Shown here piece by piece: positions 49,947 to 57,928 of a stretch of 58,769 nucleotides of DNA. Source of the DNA: Magnetococcales bacterium (GTDB lineage: Bacteria; Pseudomonadota; Magnetococcia; Magnetococcales; Magnetaquicoccaceae); the NCBI GenBank assembly GCA_015234115.1, contig JADFWP010000007.1, positions 18,668-77,436 on the forward strand, in the 5' to 3' direction. How positions within the stretch are numbered: position 1 is the first letter of the stretch; every line of letters starts with the position of its first letter. Below the pieces are notes generated by a model, which saw only the letters and a list, made by a program, of their open reading frames with translations, had not been told where the DNA came from and did no database searches. A program made the position numbers and the translations under genes.

Positions 49947-50124
49947 GAAAAAAGAAGGAGTCTGGGGGATTCTTCCCCCAGGGTTTTGACTCTAAACAAA
50001 ACATTTTAACAATATTTGATCTCCTTCCGGAGACCCTCCATTGAGAAAAAAGAAGGGGTCTGGGGGATTCTTCCCCAAGGGTTTTGACTCTAAACAAAAA
50101 TATTTTTAAAAATGTTTTGACTTT
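49929..50124 (+). repeat. 98-bp tandem duplication of a family B left arm
   Basis: Two consecutive units (49929-50026 and 50027-50124) begin CCGGAGACCC and continue through CATTGAGAAAAAAGAAGG and GACTCTAAACAAA. The first unit includes the last codons of the cyclase gene. The matching right arm is absent. Confidence 0.82.
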
Positions 50125-50280
50125 ACACCACAACCATTCCGGGATCATGAGTTTCTGGCTCAAAGGCGTCGCCTGCGGCGACCGGGGGGCGCGCCTGCGG
50201 CAAAGCGCGCCAAAGGCCAAAGTCCCAAGGGCTTCGCCCCTGGACCCCACCAGGGGCCATTGGCCCCTGGACCCCGATGA
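50125..50280 (+). repeat. Family A element, right end missing
   Basis: The left end resembles CACAACCATTCCGGGATCAT and all internal hairpins are present. The element stops at the 3' end of the EF-G-like gene, as at 25866. Confidence 0.82.
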
Positions 50281-50285
50281 ATCTC

Positions 50286-52370
50286 CTACTCTTTTTTCTC
50301 CTGCTCCAGAATCACCCGCGCGATGTGGTTGGGCGCGATGTGATAGGCCGACATCCGCATGGTGTACAACCCGCGCCCTGAACTCAACCCGTTGAGCACA
50401 TTGCCATAATCCAACACCTCGACCATCGGCGCCTCGGCGGCGACGATCTGACCACCACCCCCCTTGGGCGTCACCCCGAGTACCCGTCCCCGACGACTGT
50501 TGAGATCACCGATCACATCCCCCAACACATCATCCGGTACCGTCACCTCCATGGACATGATCGGCTCCAAAAGCACCGATCCCGCCTCGGCCAACCCTTT
50601 GCGAAAAGCCATGGAACCCGCTGTCTTGAAGGCATGATCCGACGAATCCACCGAATGATGACTGCCATCCACCACCGCCACCTTGACATCCACCACCGGA
50701 TAACCGCCAATGATCCCCTGCTCCATGGCCTCGATCACCCCCTTTTCCACCGAGGGAACGAATTGCCGGGGAATCACGCCACCAACGATGCGATTTTCGA
50801 ATTCATACCCGCCATCACGGGGCATGGGTTCGATCTCCAACCAACAATCGGCGAATTGACCACGACCGCCAGTCTGTTTCTTGAGCCTGCCCTGCACGCG
50901 GGCCTTTTTGGTGATGGTCTCGCGAAACGGCGGACGGGCCATCTTCAAGGTGGCGACCGCTCCGTACTTGCGCTTGAGCCGATCGAGCACCACCCGCAAA
51001 TGGGTCTGCCCCATGCCCGCAAGAATCAGTTCATGGGTGGCCGGATCACGCCGCAACCGCAAAGTGGGATCCTCCTCCACCAACTTTTCCAGTCCAGCCG
51101 CCACTTTTTCTTCGGTTTTGGCATCTGTCTCCACGGCGAAACTGTGCGTCGGCTCCTGAAAACGCACACGATGATAACGAATCGGATGATCCAACGCGCA
51201 CAAGGTATCCCCGGTATGCACCCCGTCCAGCTTGGCAATCGCCCCCAACTCCCCAACCCCGAGACGGTTGACCGGAATCATCTCCCGTCCCTGCAACCGG
51301 AACAGCCGTCCCCCCTTCTCTTTCTGATTGCTGGTGCCATTGAAAAAGGGCTGTTCGTTTTCGAGCACACCGGAAAACACCCGAATCACACTCAACTTGC
51401 CGGCAAAAGGATCCATCACCGTCTTGAAGACCACTGCCGAAAAAGGATCGGTCACCACAGGCGCACGGGAGACGACCCGTTCGGGATTTTCCGGATCCAC
51501 GCCGTTCAGCGGTTTGATCAGCGCCTTGTCAAGCGGACTGGGGAAATATTCGGCAATGCCGTTGGCCAGCGACCGCACGCCGATGTTGGCCGCCCCGGAA
51601 CCGCAATAAACCACCAACAACCGCCGGGTGATCACCGCCTCGCGCAATACCCGATGCAAAACCTCCTGTGCCGGCTCCTCCCCATCGGCAAGATAACGCT
51701 CCAACAGTTCGTCATCCCCTTCGACGATCTTTTCGATCAACTGGGTACGGTAATATTCGGCATCCTTGCGGGCGCTTGCGGGCAGTTCGATCTGACAAAA
51801 AACCCCATCGCGGGCAGACCACGCGGTCATGGGAATCAGATCAACGATGCCGCCGAAATTCTCCCCCACGCCGATGGGAATGGTGAGCGGCAAGGCGGTC
51901 ACGCCCAACCGGGACTCGATCACCCCCAGCGCGCGAATGAAATCGGCACGGGGCCGGTCGAGCTTGTTGATGAACCCGATCACCGGCACCAGCGCCTCTT
52001 CGGCCATGGCCCAGAGCCGTTCGTTTTCCGACTTGATCCCGGACTCGCCGGAAAAAAGCATCACCGCGCCTCCCACCACCTCCAACACGCTGCGGGTCGA
52101 TTCGAGAAAATCACTGTAACCCGGCGTATCGACCACATTGAACCAGCGGTCCCGCCACACGCAGTGACCCACATGCGGCGTGATGGTGACGCGCCGTTCG
52201 ATCTCTTCGGGTTCGGTGCTCGTCACCGTGGTCCCCTTGTCCACATCGCCACGCCGCGCAATGGCCCCGCCATTGAACAACAACGACTCGGCCAACGTCG
52301 TCTTGCCCCCACCCCCGTGGGCGATCAGGGCCACATTGCGCAAATGACTGATTTCAGGAACGTTGGGCAT
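50286..52370 (-). CDS. EF-G-like translation factor paralogue
   Basis: A GTPase of 694 residues with the full five-domain EF-G outline. The P-loop is AHGGGGKTTLAE rather than the AHIDAGKTT of true EF-G. DTPGYSDF and FINKLDRPRADF give the other nucleotide motifs. Domain IV carries GGRGQFADCWLEIEP and the C-terminus has the ribosome-binding EF-G fold. The changed P-loop groups it with the EF-G2/fusA2-like paralogues of unclear role, possibly in recycling or stress. A canonical tufA/rpsL context is absent. Confidence 0.9.
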   Translation of the reverse strand: MPNVPEISHLRNVALIAHGGGGKTTLAESLLFNGGAIARRGDVDKGTTVTSTEPEEIERRVTITPHVGHCVWRDRWFNVVDTPGYSDFLESTRSVLEVVGGAVMLFSGESGIKSENERLWAMAEEALVPVIGFINKLDRPRADFIRALGVIESRLGVTALPLTIPIGVGENFGGIVDLIPMTAWSARDGVFCQIELPASARKDAEYYRTQLIEKIVEGDDELLERYLADGEEPAQEVLHRVLREAVITRRLLVVYCGSGAANIGVRSLANGIAEYFPSPLDKALIKPLNGVDPENPERVVSRAPVVTDPFSAVVFKTVMDPFAGKLSVIRVFSGVLENEQPFFNGTSNQKEKGGRLFRLQGREMIPVNRLGVGELGAIAKLDGVHTGDTLCALDHPIRYHRVRFQEPTHSFAVETDAKTEEKVAAGLEKLVEEDPTLRLRRDPATHELILAGMGQTHLRVVLDRLKRKYGAVATLKMARPPFRETITKKARVQGRLKKQTGGRGQFADCWLEIEPMPRDGGYEFENRIVGGVIPRQFVPSVEKGVIEAMEQGIIGGYPVVDVKVAVVDGSHHSVDSSDHAFKTAGSMAFRKGLAEAGSVLLEPIMSMEVTVPDDVLGDVIGDLNSRRGRVLGVTPKGGGGQIVAAEAPMVEVLDYGNVLNGLSSGRGLYTMRMSAYHIAPNHIARVILEQEKKE

Positions 52371-52397
52371 GGGTTTTTCCTCGATGTTTCAGTGTGA

Positions 52398-52853
52398 TTA
52401 TGGAATATCATCCGAGTCTTGCTTGGTTTTGCAACGCAAACTTCCTCCTGTTTCCATCATCCTTCTTTCCAACTTGCGATAATCCGTTGAGCGGATATCC
52501 GGTATATTACATCTCCCAGAAACAATTCTGGCATGGAGATGACACCCGGCCAGATCATTCTTTATTTCATCAAAAAACGTTGCAATCTGCTTGACACCAT
52601 ACAATACATCACTTCCTTTCAACTCCACCAAATAGGCCAATTGCAAATCATGCGCAAAAAAGAGATAATCACAACGCATCCCGTTTTTCTGAGAAAAACA
52701 GCCATCTACCTGTATCTTGCACACTTTTCGCTTTTCATTATTGGTCAGGAAATAATTCCTGTTATTCTGATCAACTGAGAATCTGGATCGCTCATCACAA
52801 TAACAATCCCGCTGACATGAATCCACATGCGCCAGCAACCGTTTTCCATTCAT
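52398..52853 (-). CDS. Small PD-(D/E)XK-like protein paired with ATPase
   Basis: A 151-residue protein that I cannot name. Its middle carries a nuclease-like core: Asp62 in MRCDYLFF, then a strand LAYLVELKG with Glu77 and Lys79, then VKQI with Gln89. This is the spacing of PD-(D/E)XK endonucleases (D-x(14)-E-x-K). An early Asp50 in KIQVDGCF could help. It has nine cysteines and no membrane segment. Its ATG overlaps the stop of the ATPase gene upstream (ATGA), so both are made together. The composition is AT-rich relative to its neighbours. I infer a defence-type effector. Confidence 0.65.
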   Translation of the reverse strand: MNGKRLLAHVDSCQRDCYCDERSRFSVDQNNRNYFLTNNEKRKVCKIQVDGCFSQKNGMRCDYLFFAHDLQLAYLVELKGSDVLYGVKQIATFFDEIKNDLAGCHLHARIVSGRCNIPDIRSTDYRKLERRMMETGGSLRCKTKQDSDDIP

Positions 52854-54190
52854 GCCGTTGTCTCCAGATCCAGAGTCAGCAGTTGATCATAATCTGCGTT
52901 GATCACCCTGGAAACACTGTCAATCTCCTCGGCCCGAATCATTTTTAACTCATCATCCATGATGCTGCGGATCCCGCCATTCTCCACAAAATACGCCGCA
53001 ACCCGTTTAGGATCCAGCCACAATTTGGGATCCACGATTTTGGCAGCCCCCTCGGGCTTTTTCTGGCCCACAGTGTGGGCAAACAGGAGGTTGTTGGCCG
53101 CCGCCAAAATATAGGGGCTGTGGGTGGTGACCATGATCTGATTTCCTGGCACAGCCGACAAAAACAGCGCCATCATCTCCACCACATGCTTTTGGGCCTC
53201 GGGGAAAAGATGGGCTTCGGGTTCTTCAAAAAACATCGCCACCGGTTGCTTGTCGAGAATCGCCAGATAGAGCAACTGCACGATCCACAAAGACTCCTGC
53301 TGGCCTGAGGAGGCAAAATACAGATCAACCTGCTGCTGATCATTAATGATTAATTTTTCAATATCTCCTTGCAGGCGATACTCACCATGCAAAATTTTCT
53401 GAGCGATCAATTTTTCAACCATCTCAAGATATTCCGATAGAACATCGTCCTTTGAAAATCTTTCTTTTTCCTTTCTGGCTGTCGCAAGCCCCGCTCCCAA
53501 TCTTTTTGAGGCTTGTGACCGTCTTTCAAGGAATGATTGATCAATGCCATTATGGAAAAATCGGTGCCTGAAATGATACGGATCACCGTTGATAAACGAA
53601 AGGCGCCCTGCCGGAAAAAAAAGCAGCTCCGATCCACCAAGAAAAATATTATTGATTTTTTTCTTCACAGGTCTCCAAAATTTTTCTCCGTTTTCTGATT
53701 CTGGATGCAGGTTAAATTGTTCAGGAACAGAAATTGAATCAATATGAATATCAACAAAACCAATAATTTTATGCAGTTCAGTTGAGAACCTATTGCTAAA
53801 ATTTATGTCAATTAATTCATTGGTATGCTCTACAACTAAAGACGGTTCAACGCCTGAATTATACGAAAAATAATAGCAAATAGAAGCATTTCTTGTCAAA
53901 AAAACCTCTCCAAAATATTTCTTAAACTTTTTTATAATCCTTACAGCAAAATCATAAATCAGGTCATCAGAATTATTTTTCTGTAAGTGTTGCTCTCGAA
54001 CTTCAAGTTTTTGTTCAGAATAATCATAAAGCAGATCAAAAAATTCAGCATGCAACATTCTAAAAAGATAAATCAATTTACTTATCGTACTCTTCCCACT
54101 CGCCTGCGGCCCGATCAAAAAGATCGCATCGTGAATCTCCATCTCCACGTCGATGATCGGTCCGAAATTCTTGATGTGGATCTTTTGCAT
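52850..54190 (-). CDS. AAA/ABC-type ATPase of OLD/AAA_15 style, candidate defence sensor
   Basis: An ATPase of 446 residues. Walker A GPQASGKST is at 27-35 after MQKIHIKNFGPIIDVEM. A long helical and strand-rich insert of about 250 residues follows. The signature is YFASSGQQESLWIVQ, Walker B MFFEEPEAHLFPEAQK, and the switch His is in MVTTHSPYILAAANN. The pattern is that of AAA_15/AAA_21 proteins such as the ATPases of PARIS, Gabija and Septu. No TOPRIM domain is present. The gene, especially 53600-54190, is visibly AT-rich. ATG 54190 has GAGGG seven bases upstream. It is translationally coupled to the small PD-(D/E)XK-like gene. Confidence 0.82.
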   Translation of the reverse strand: MQKIHIKNFGPIIDVEMEIHDAIFLIGPQASGKSTISKLIYLFRMLHAEFFDLLYDYSEQKLEVREQHLQKNNSDDLIYDFAVRIIKKFKKYFGEVFLTRNASICYYFSYNSGVEPSLVVEHTNELIDINFSNRFSTELHKIIGFVDIHIDSISVPEQFNLHPESENGEKFWRPVKKKINNIFLGGSELLFFPAGRLSFINGDPYHFRHRFFHNGIDQSFLERRSQASKRLGAGLATARKEKERFSKDDVLSEYLEMVEKLIAQKILHGEYRLQGDIEKLIINDQQQVDLYFASSGQQESLWIVQLLYLAILDKQPVAMFFEEPEAHLFPEAQKHVVEMMALFLSAVPGNQIMVTTHSPYILAAANNLLFAHTVGQKKPEGAAKIVDPKLWLDPKRVAAYFVENGGIRSIMDDELKMIRAEEIDSVSRVINADYDQLLTLDLETTA

Positions 54191-54231
54191 GACTCAACCC
54201 TCTATACTCACGCCCAAGACAAATTGCTTTC

Positions 54232-54389
54232 TAAACCACACGCATTTCGAGATATATACTTTTGAAAAAGAGGGGGTCTGGGGAACTCATCCCCCAAGGT
54301 TTTGACTTTAAACAAAAATTCTGTAAATATTTTTAATTTAAAGTCAAAACCCTGGGGGATGAATCCCCCAGACCCCCTCTTTTTTTTCA
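54232..54389 (+). repeat. Solo family A end beside a family B inverted repeat
   Basis: AAACCACACGCATTTCGAGA at 54232-54251 resembles a family A terminal repeat without the rest of the element. Immediately after, 54263-54389 is a full family B inverted repeat (GAAAAAGAGGGGGTCTGGGG to the mirror ending CCCCTCTTTTTTTTC). The pair separates the defence-like genes from the ThiF gene. Confidence 0.7.
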
Positions 54390-54417
54390 ATAGTTTCCGT
54401 ATAAAAAGGGAGACGGG

Positions 54418-55134
54418 ATGAACTTTGACCAGAGGGCTGAACCAGCCATCCTGCTGATCGGGGCCGGCGGCTTGGGATGCGCGGTCGCTTTGGCGCTCGT
54501 CCAGGCACTCCCTGCCGGCTGCCGCCTCACCCTGGCAGACCCGGACCGGATCGCCCTTTCCAACCTGCACCGCCAGATCCTTTACCACACCCACGATCTG
54601 GGCCAACTCAAGGTGACACAAGCCGCACTTCGTCTGTCGGAAAACCGGGCCGACCTGACAATCACCCCCCTGGTCACCCGACTCGACACCCCGGAAACCA
54701 TTGGCGCACTCGCCCGACAACACACCGTGACCCTGGACGGATCGGACAACTTCACCACCCGCTTTGCCGCCAACGATGCGGCCATCCGCTTTGGCTTTCC
54801 GCTGATCCATGGCGCAGCCTCCGGCTTTGCCGGACAGTTGATGACCATCGATCCGGGCCGCTCGGCCTGTCTGCGCTGCCTCTTCACCGCTCCCCCCACG
54901 GTCGAAGGGACAACCTGCCAGAACGAAGGGGTGATCGGCCCTCTGGTGGGCGAAGTGGGCTGGCTCATGGCCCTGGAAACGGTTAAACTGCTTACGCAAA
55001 CCGGTCAACCGCTCTGGAACCGCCTCCTGACCCTGAACGCCCTGACCGGCAAACGCCGCGCGGTTTTGCTGCGACCCGATCCGCGCTGTTGGTGCGGTTC
55101 TGAATCCTTCGTGAATCACTCAGGGAGAGCATGA
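54418..55134 (+). CDS. ThiF/MoeB/HesA-family E1-like adenylyltransferase
   Basis: An enzyme of 238 residues that would adenylate the C-terminal glycine of a small sulfur carrier such as ThiS or MoaD. Seen are GAGGLGCAVA, an acidic LADPD after beta-2, SNLHRQIL, the lysine in GQLKVTQAA, and TLDGSDNFTTRF. The zinc cysteines are CLRC and CWCG, and the catalytic-loop cysteine is in TTCQNEGVIGPLVGEVG. It thus looks fully active. Downstream are an MNT-HEPN pair, cysK and a second E1-like protein, suggesting a sulfur-transfer cluster. Confidence 0.92.
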   Translation: MNFDQRAEPAILLIGAGGLGCAVALALVQALPAGCRLTLADPDRIALSNLHRQILYHTHDLGQLKVTQAALRLSENRADLTITPLVTRLDTPETIGALARQHTVTLDGSDNFTTRFAANDAAIRFGFPLIHGAASGFAGQLMTIDPGRSACLRCLFTAPPTVEGTTCQNEGVIGPLVGEVGWLMALETVKLLTQTGQPLWNRLLTLNALTGKRRAVLLRPDPRCWCGSESFVNHSGRA

Positions 55135-55466
55135 GCCAAAACGAAAAACTCTGGCTGGAACAGATGGTTGAGGCCATTGTGGCGGTCGCCAACCCCAAAC
55201 AGGTGATCCTGTTCGGTTCCCGCGCCCGCAACCAGGCGCAACCCGATGCCGATGTGGACCTGCTGGTGATCGAATCCGAACCCTTCGGGCCACACCGCAG
55301 CCGCTATCGGGAGATCGCCCGCCTGGAACAGGCCATGGGGTCGATTCCATTGGCCACGGATATTCTGGTCTACACCGAAGAAGAGACCGAGAAACTGCGC
55401 TCATCCGCCAATCATGTCGTGGCCCATGCCCTGCGTGAAGGAAAGGTACTCCATGCCCGATCTTGA
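55131..55466 (+). CDS. MNT-type nucleotidyltransferase (antitoxin of a HEPN pair)
   Basis: A minimal nucleotidyltransferase of 111 residues. The GSx10DxD motif reads GSRARNQAQPDADVDLLVIE. Such MNT proteins neutralise a HEPN RNase by AMPylating it, as MntA does to HepT. The start overlaps the ThiF stop by four bases. It overlaps the following HEPN gene by 14 bases. Confidence 0.88.
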   Translation: MSQNEKLWLEQMVEAIVAVANPKQVILFGSRARNQAQPDADVDLLVIESEPFGPHRSRYREIARLEQAMGSIPLATDILVYTEEETEKLRSSANHVVAHALREGKVLHARS

Positions 55467-55863
55467 GACGACACGGCGCCTGTTGTCCGCTGCACGACGC
55501 GATCTGCAATCCATTGGCAACATGCTGGATCGTGAAAAATTTCCGGATGAAACCTTCGGGCTGCTGGCCCAACAAGCAGAAGAAAAATGTCTCAAGGCTT
55601 GGCTGGCTGCTCGTGACCAACCGGTTCCAAGAACTCACAATCTTCGTTTATTGATCATCCTCTTGGAACAGACCGGAGTGGTCGTGCCTCAAGAATGGCA
55701 CATGCTAGAACTGACCGCTTTTGCAGTTCAGTTTCGTTATGATGCTTGCGATACAATGGATGAACCGCTGAATCGTCCGATGATTCTGCAACACATCACG
55801 GAACTGTTTTCCAATGTCACGGTACTGCTGGACACACTGGCAGAGTCCAGCAATCCCGGTTAA
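55453..55863 (+). CDS. HEPN-domain protein (toxin of an MNT-HEPN pair)
   Basis: A 136-residue four-helix HEPN protein. LSAARRDLQSIGNMLDRE, LLAQQAEEKCLKAWLAARDQ, RTHNLRLLIILLEQ and QFRYDACDT are the conserved blocks of the HEPN class partnered with MNT proteins. Some HEPN proteins are RNases using an RX4-6H motif; a match here is not clear, so nuclease activity is uncertain. ATG 55453 is chosen over the earlier frame. It follows the MNT gene closely and is 108 bases before cysK. Confidence 0.85.
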   Translation: MPDLETTRRLLSAARRDLQSIGNMLDREKFPDETFGLLAQQAEEKCLKAWLAARDQPVPRTHNLRLLIILLEQTGVVVPQEWHMLELTAFAVQFRYDACDTMDEPLNRPMILQHITELFSNVTVLLDTLAESSNPG

Positions 55864-55971
55864 AATCCTCCCCGCTCCCAGGGGATGACAAAAATAAGAA
55901 TCTCTGCCGCGCGCCCCCTGCAACACGGATCCGCGCGGTTTGTGCCACTCCGACCCCGGATCCGCCCCACC

Positions 55972-56901
55972 ATGAGAAAAAAAATCTACGCCAACATCAC
56001 CGAAACCATTGGCCACACCCCGCTGGTACGCATCAACCGGTTGAACGGGGCCATTCCGGTAGAGATCCTGGCCAAGCTGGAATATTTCAATCCCATGGGT
56101 TCGGTCAAAGACCGCATCGCCCTGGCCATGATCGAAGAGGGAGAAAAAAACGGTCGAATCGATGCCGAAACCGTGGTGATCGAACCCACTTCGGGCAATA
56201 CCGGCATTGCCCTGGCCGGAGTCTGCGCAGCCAAGGGATTGCAACTGATTCTGACCATGCCCGACTCCATGTCCAAGGAACGGCGCAAGCTCTTTGCGCT
56301 GCTGGGCGCGCGCGTGGTGCTGACCCCGGCCAAGGAGGGAATGCGCGGCGCCATCCACAAGGCCAAGGAAATTTTGAAACACGAGAAAAAAGGGTTCATG
56401 CCCAACCAGTTCGACAACCCCGCCAATCCCCGCATCCACGCCGCGACCACGGCCCAGGAGATCCTGGCCGATACCGATGGGCAACTCGATCTGCTGGTGG
56501 CCGGGGTCGGCACGGGAGGTTCGCTCTCCGGCATGGCCCAGACCATGAAACCCCTTCTGCCCAATCTGTGGGTCGTGGCCGTGGAACCGGCCAACTCCCC
56601 GGTTCTCTCCGGCGGCATGCCCGGCCCGCACAAAATCCAGGGACTCGGAGCCGGATTCGTCCCGCCGGTCCTCGACCGCACCTTGATCAATGAGGTGGTC
56701 CGGATCGGCGATGATCTGGCGATCGAAACCGCCCGCAGCCTGGCCAGCGCAGAGGGGATCGCCTGCGGCATCTCGGGAGGGGCGGCTTTGGCTGCCACCC
56801 TGAAGGTGATCGCCCGCCCTGAATTTATCAACAAACGGGCGGTGGTGATCATTCCCGATCTGGCGGATCGTTATCTCTCCACGGATCTCCCCCCCGCATG
56901 A
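55972..56901 (+). CDS. cysK: Cysteine synthase (O-acetylserine sulfhydrylase)
   Basis: A PLP enzyme of 309 residues that makes cysteine from O-acetylserine and sulfide. The lysine for PLP is in PMGSVKDRIA. SGNTGIAL binds substrate, and GVGTGGSLSGMAQ holds the phosphate loop. GISGGAALAATL binds the cofactor ring nitrogen. ATG 55972 gives the usual N-terminus; the longer frame lacks homology. The next gene overlaps the stop by four bases, tying cysK to the E1-TusA fusion. Confidence 0.96.
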   Translation: MRKKIYANITETIGHTPLVRINRLNGAIPVEILAKLEYFNPMGSVKDRIALAMIEEGEKNGRIDAETVVIEPTSGNTGIALAGVCAAKGLQLILTMPDSMSKERRKLFALLGARVVLTPAKEGMRGAIHKAKEILKHEKKGFMPNQFDNPANPRIHAATTAQEILADTDGQLDLLVAGVGTGGSLSGMAQTMKPLLPNLWVVAVEPANSPVLSGGMPGPHKIQGLGAGFVPPVLDRTLINEVVRIGDDLAIETARSLASAEGIACGISGGAALAATLKVIARPEFINKRAVVIIPDLADRYLSTDLPPA

Positions 56902-57869
56902 CCCCGGAATCCATGCCCCCGGAGTGGGCCGAACGCTACTCCCGCCAGATTTTATTGCAAGAGATTGGCGGCGAAGGACAGATGCGCCTGACCCGCGCCT
57001 CGGTGGGAGTGATCGCCGGGGCCGAGGCTACGCCTGCGACCCTGCTCTATCTGGCGGCAGCGGGCGTGGGTCGCTTGCGGATAGCCGATGACGCCACTCC
57101 GGCCACGGCCTTTGCCCTTGCCCAGGCCCAGGCCAACAATCCCACCATCACCCTCGAAACCCTCCCGCTCGATCCCGACCACCCCCGCCCATGGCTGGCC
57201 GGGTTGGATCTGGTCATCGATCTCAACCAATGCTGGCCCGTGCTGCTTTCGGCCTGTCTGGAAGCGCAGATTCCGTTACTCACCACCTGGATCACCCCGG
57301 ATGGACGAGGCTGGATCGCCGGATCCCGCAACAGAAGCGATGCCACCCTGCCCTGTCTCGCCTGCCACGCTCCAACCCGGACCGCCACCCTGGCCACCCT
57401 GCCCGCGCCCTGGCTGACCCTCTGGCGCGGTCTGGCCGGAACGTGGCTTGCCACCGAAACCCTCAAAGCCCTGCTCGCCATCGGGGATCAAAGCATCTGG
57501 AGCCACCCCCTCTCGATGGATCCGTTGCAAAGCGATCCCCGACGCCATCCGGTCCAGAAAAACCCCGCCTGCCCGCTCTGCGCCCGCCAACGGGTTGCCG
57601 TCACCGCGCCCGACACCACCCCCGCCGAGTTGCCGCACACCGAAGAGCAAACCATCGACATCACCCAAGAACAATGTCCGATGACCTTTGTCAAAGTAAA
57701 ACTGAAACTCGCCACCATGGCCCCCGGACAACCCCTGCGGGTGCGCCTCGCGGCTGGAGAACCACTGCTCAACGTCCCCCGCACCCTGCGGGATCAGGGA
57801 CATCTGGTTTCCGAGCCTTGGGAAGAGGAGGATGGAACGTTCGGTTTGCTGGTGACGAAAGCGGGTTGA
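56898..57869 (+). CDS. Degenerate E1-like protein fused to a TusA-like domain
   Basis: A 323-residue protein. Residues 9-230 follow the ThiF/MoeB/HesA outline (WAERYSRQILLQEIGGEGQ). The ATP-binding glycine motif has become GVIAGAEATPATL, and the NxxRQ and lysine positions are missing. The zinc pairs CLAC and CPLC remain. Residues about 245-323 are TusA/SirA-like: DITQEQCPMTFVKVKLKLA holds the sulfur-carrier Cys in a CPM context. I infer that the E1 part is a scaffold that hands sulfur to or from the TusA tail. It overlaps cysK by four bases. Confidence 0.82.
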   Translation: MTPESMPPEWAERYSRQILLQEIGGEGQMRLTRASVGVIAGAEATPATLLYLAAAGVGRLRIADDATPATAFALAQAQANNPTITLETLPLDPDHPRPWLAGLDLVIDLNQCWPVLLSACLEAQIPLLTTWITPDGRGWIAGSRNRSDATLPCLACHAPTRTATLATLPAPWLTLWRGLAGTWLATETLKALLAIGDQSIWSHPLSMDPLQSDPRRHPVQKNPACPLCARQRVAVTAPDTTPAELPHTEEQTIDITQEQCPMTFVKVKLKLATMAPGQPLRVRLAAGEPLLNVPRTLRDQGHLVSEPWEEEDGTFGLLVTKAG

Positions 57870-57928
57870 TCTGGAGAGGTTGGAAATCGGGCCGAAAAGC
57901 TGCGGAGGGAATGGCGGCCTTCGCCGGG

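Noticed and set aside
54208..55119. Minus-strand frame through the family B repeat and opposite ThiF
   Set aside because: It includes repeat-derived peptide and is antisense to a motif-complete E1-like gene.
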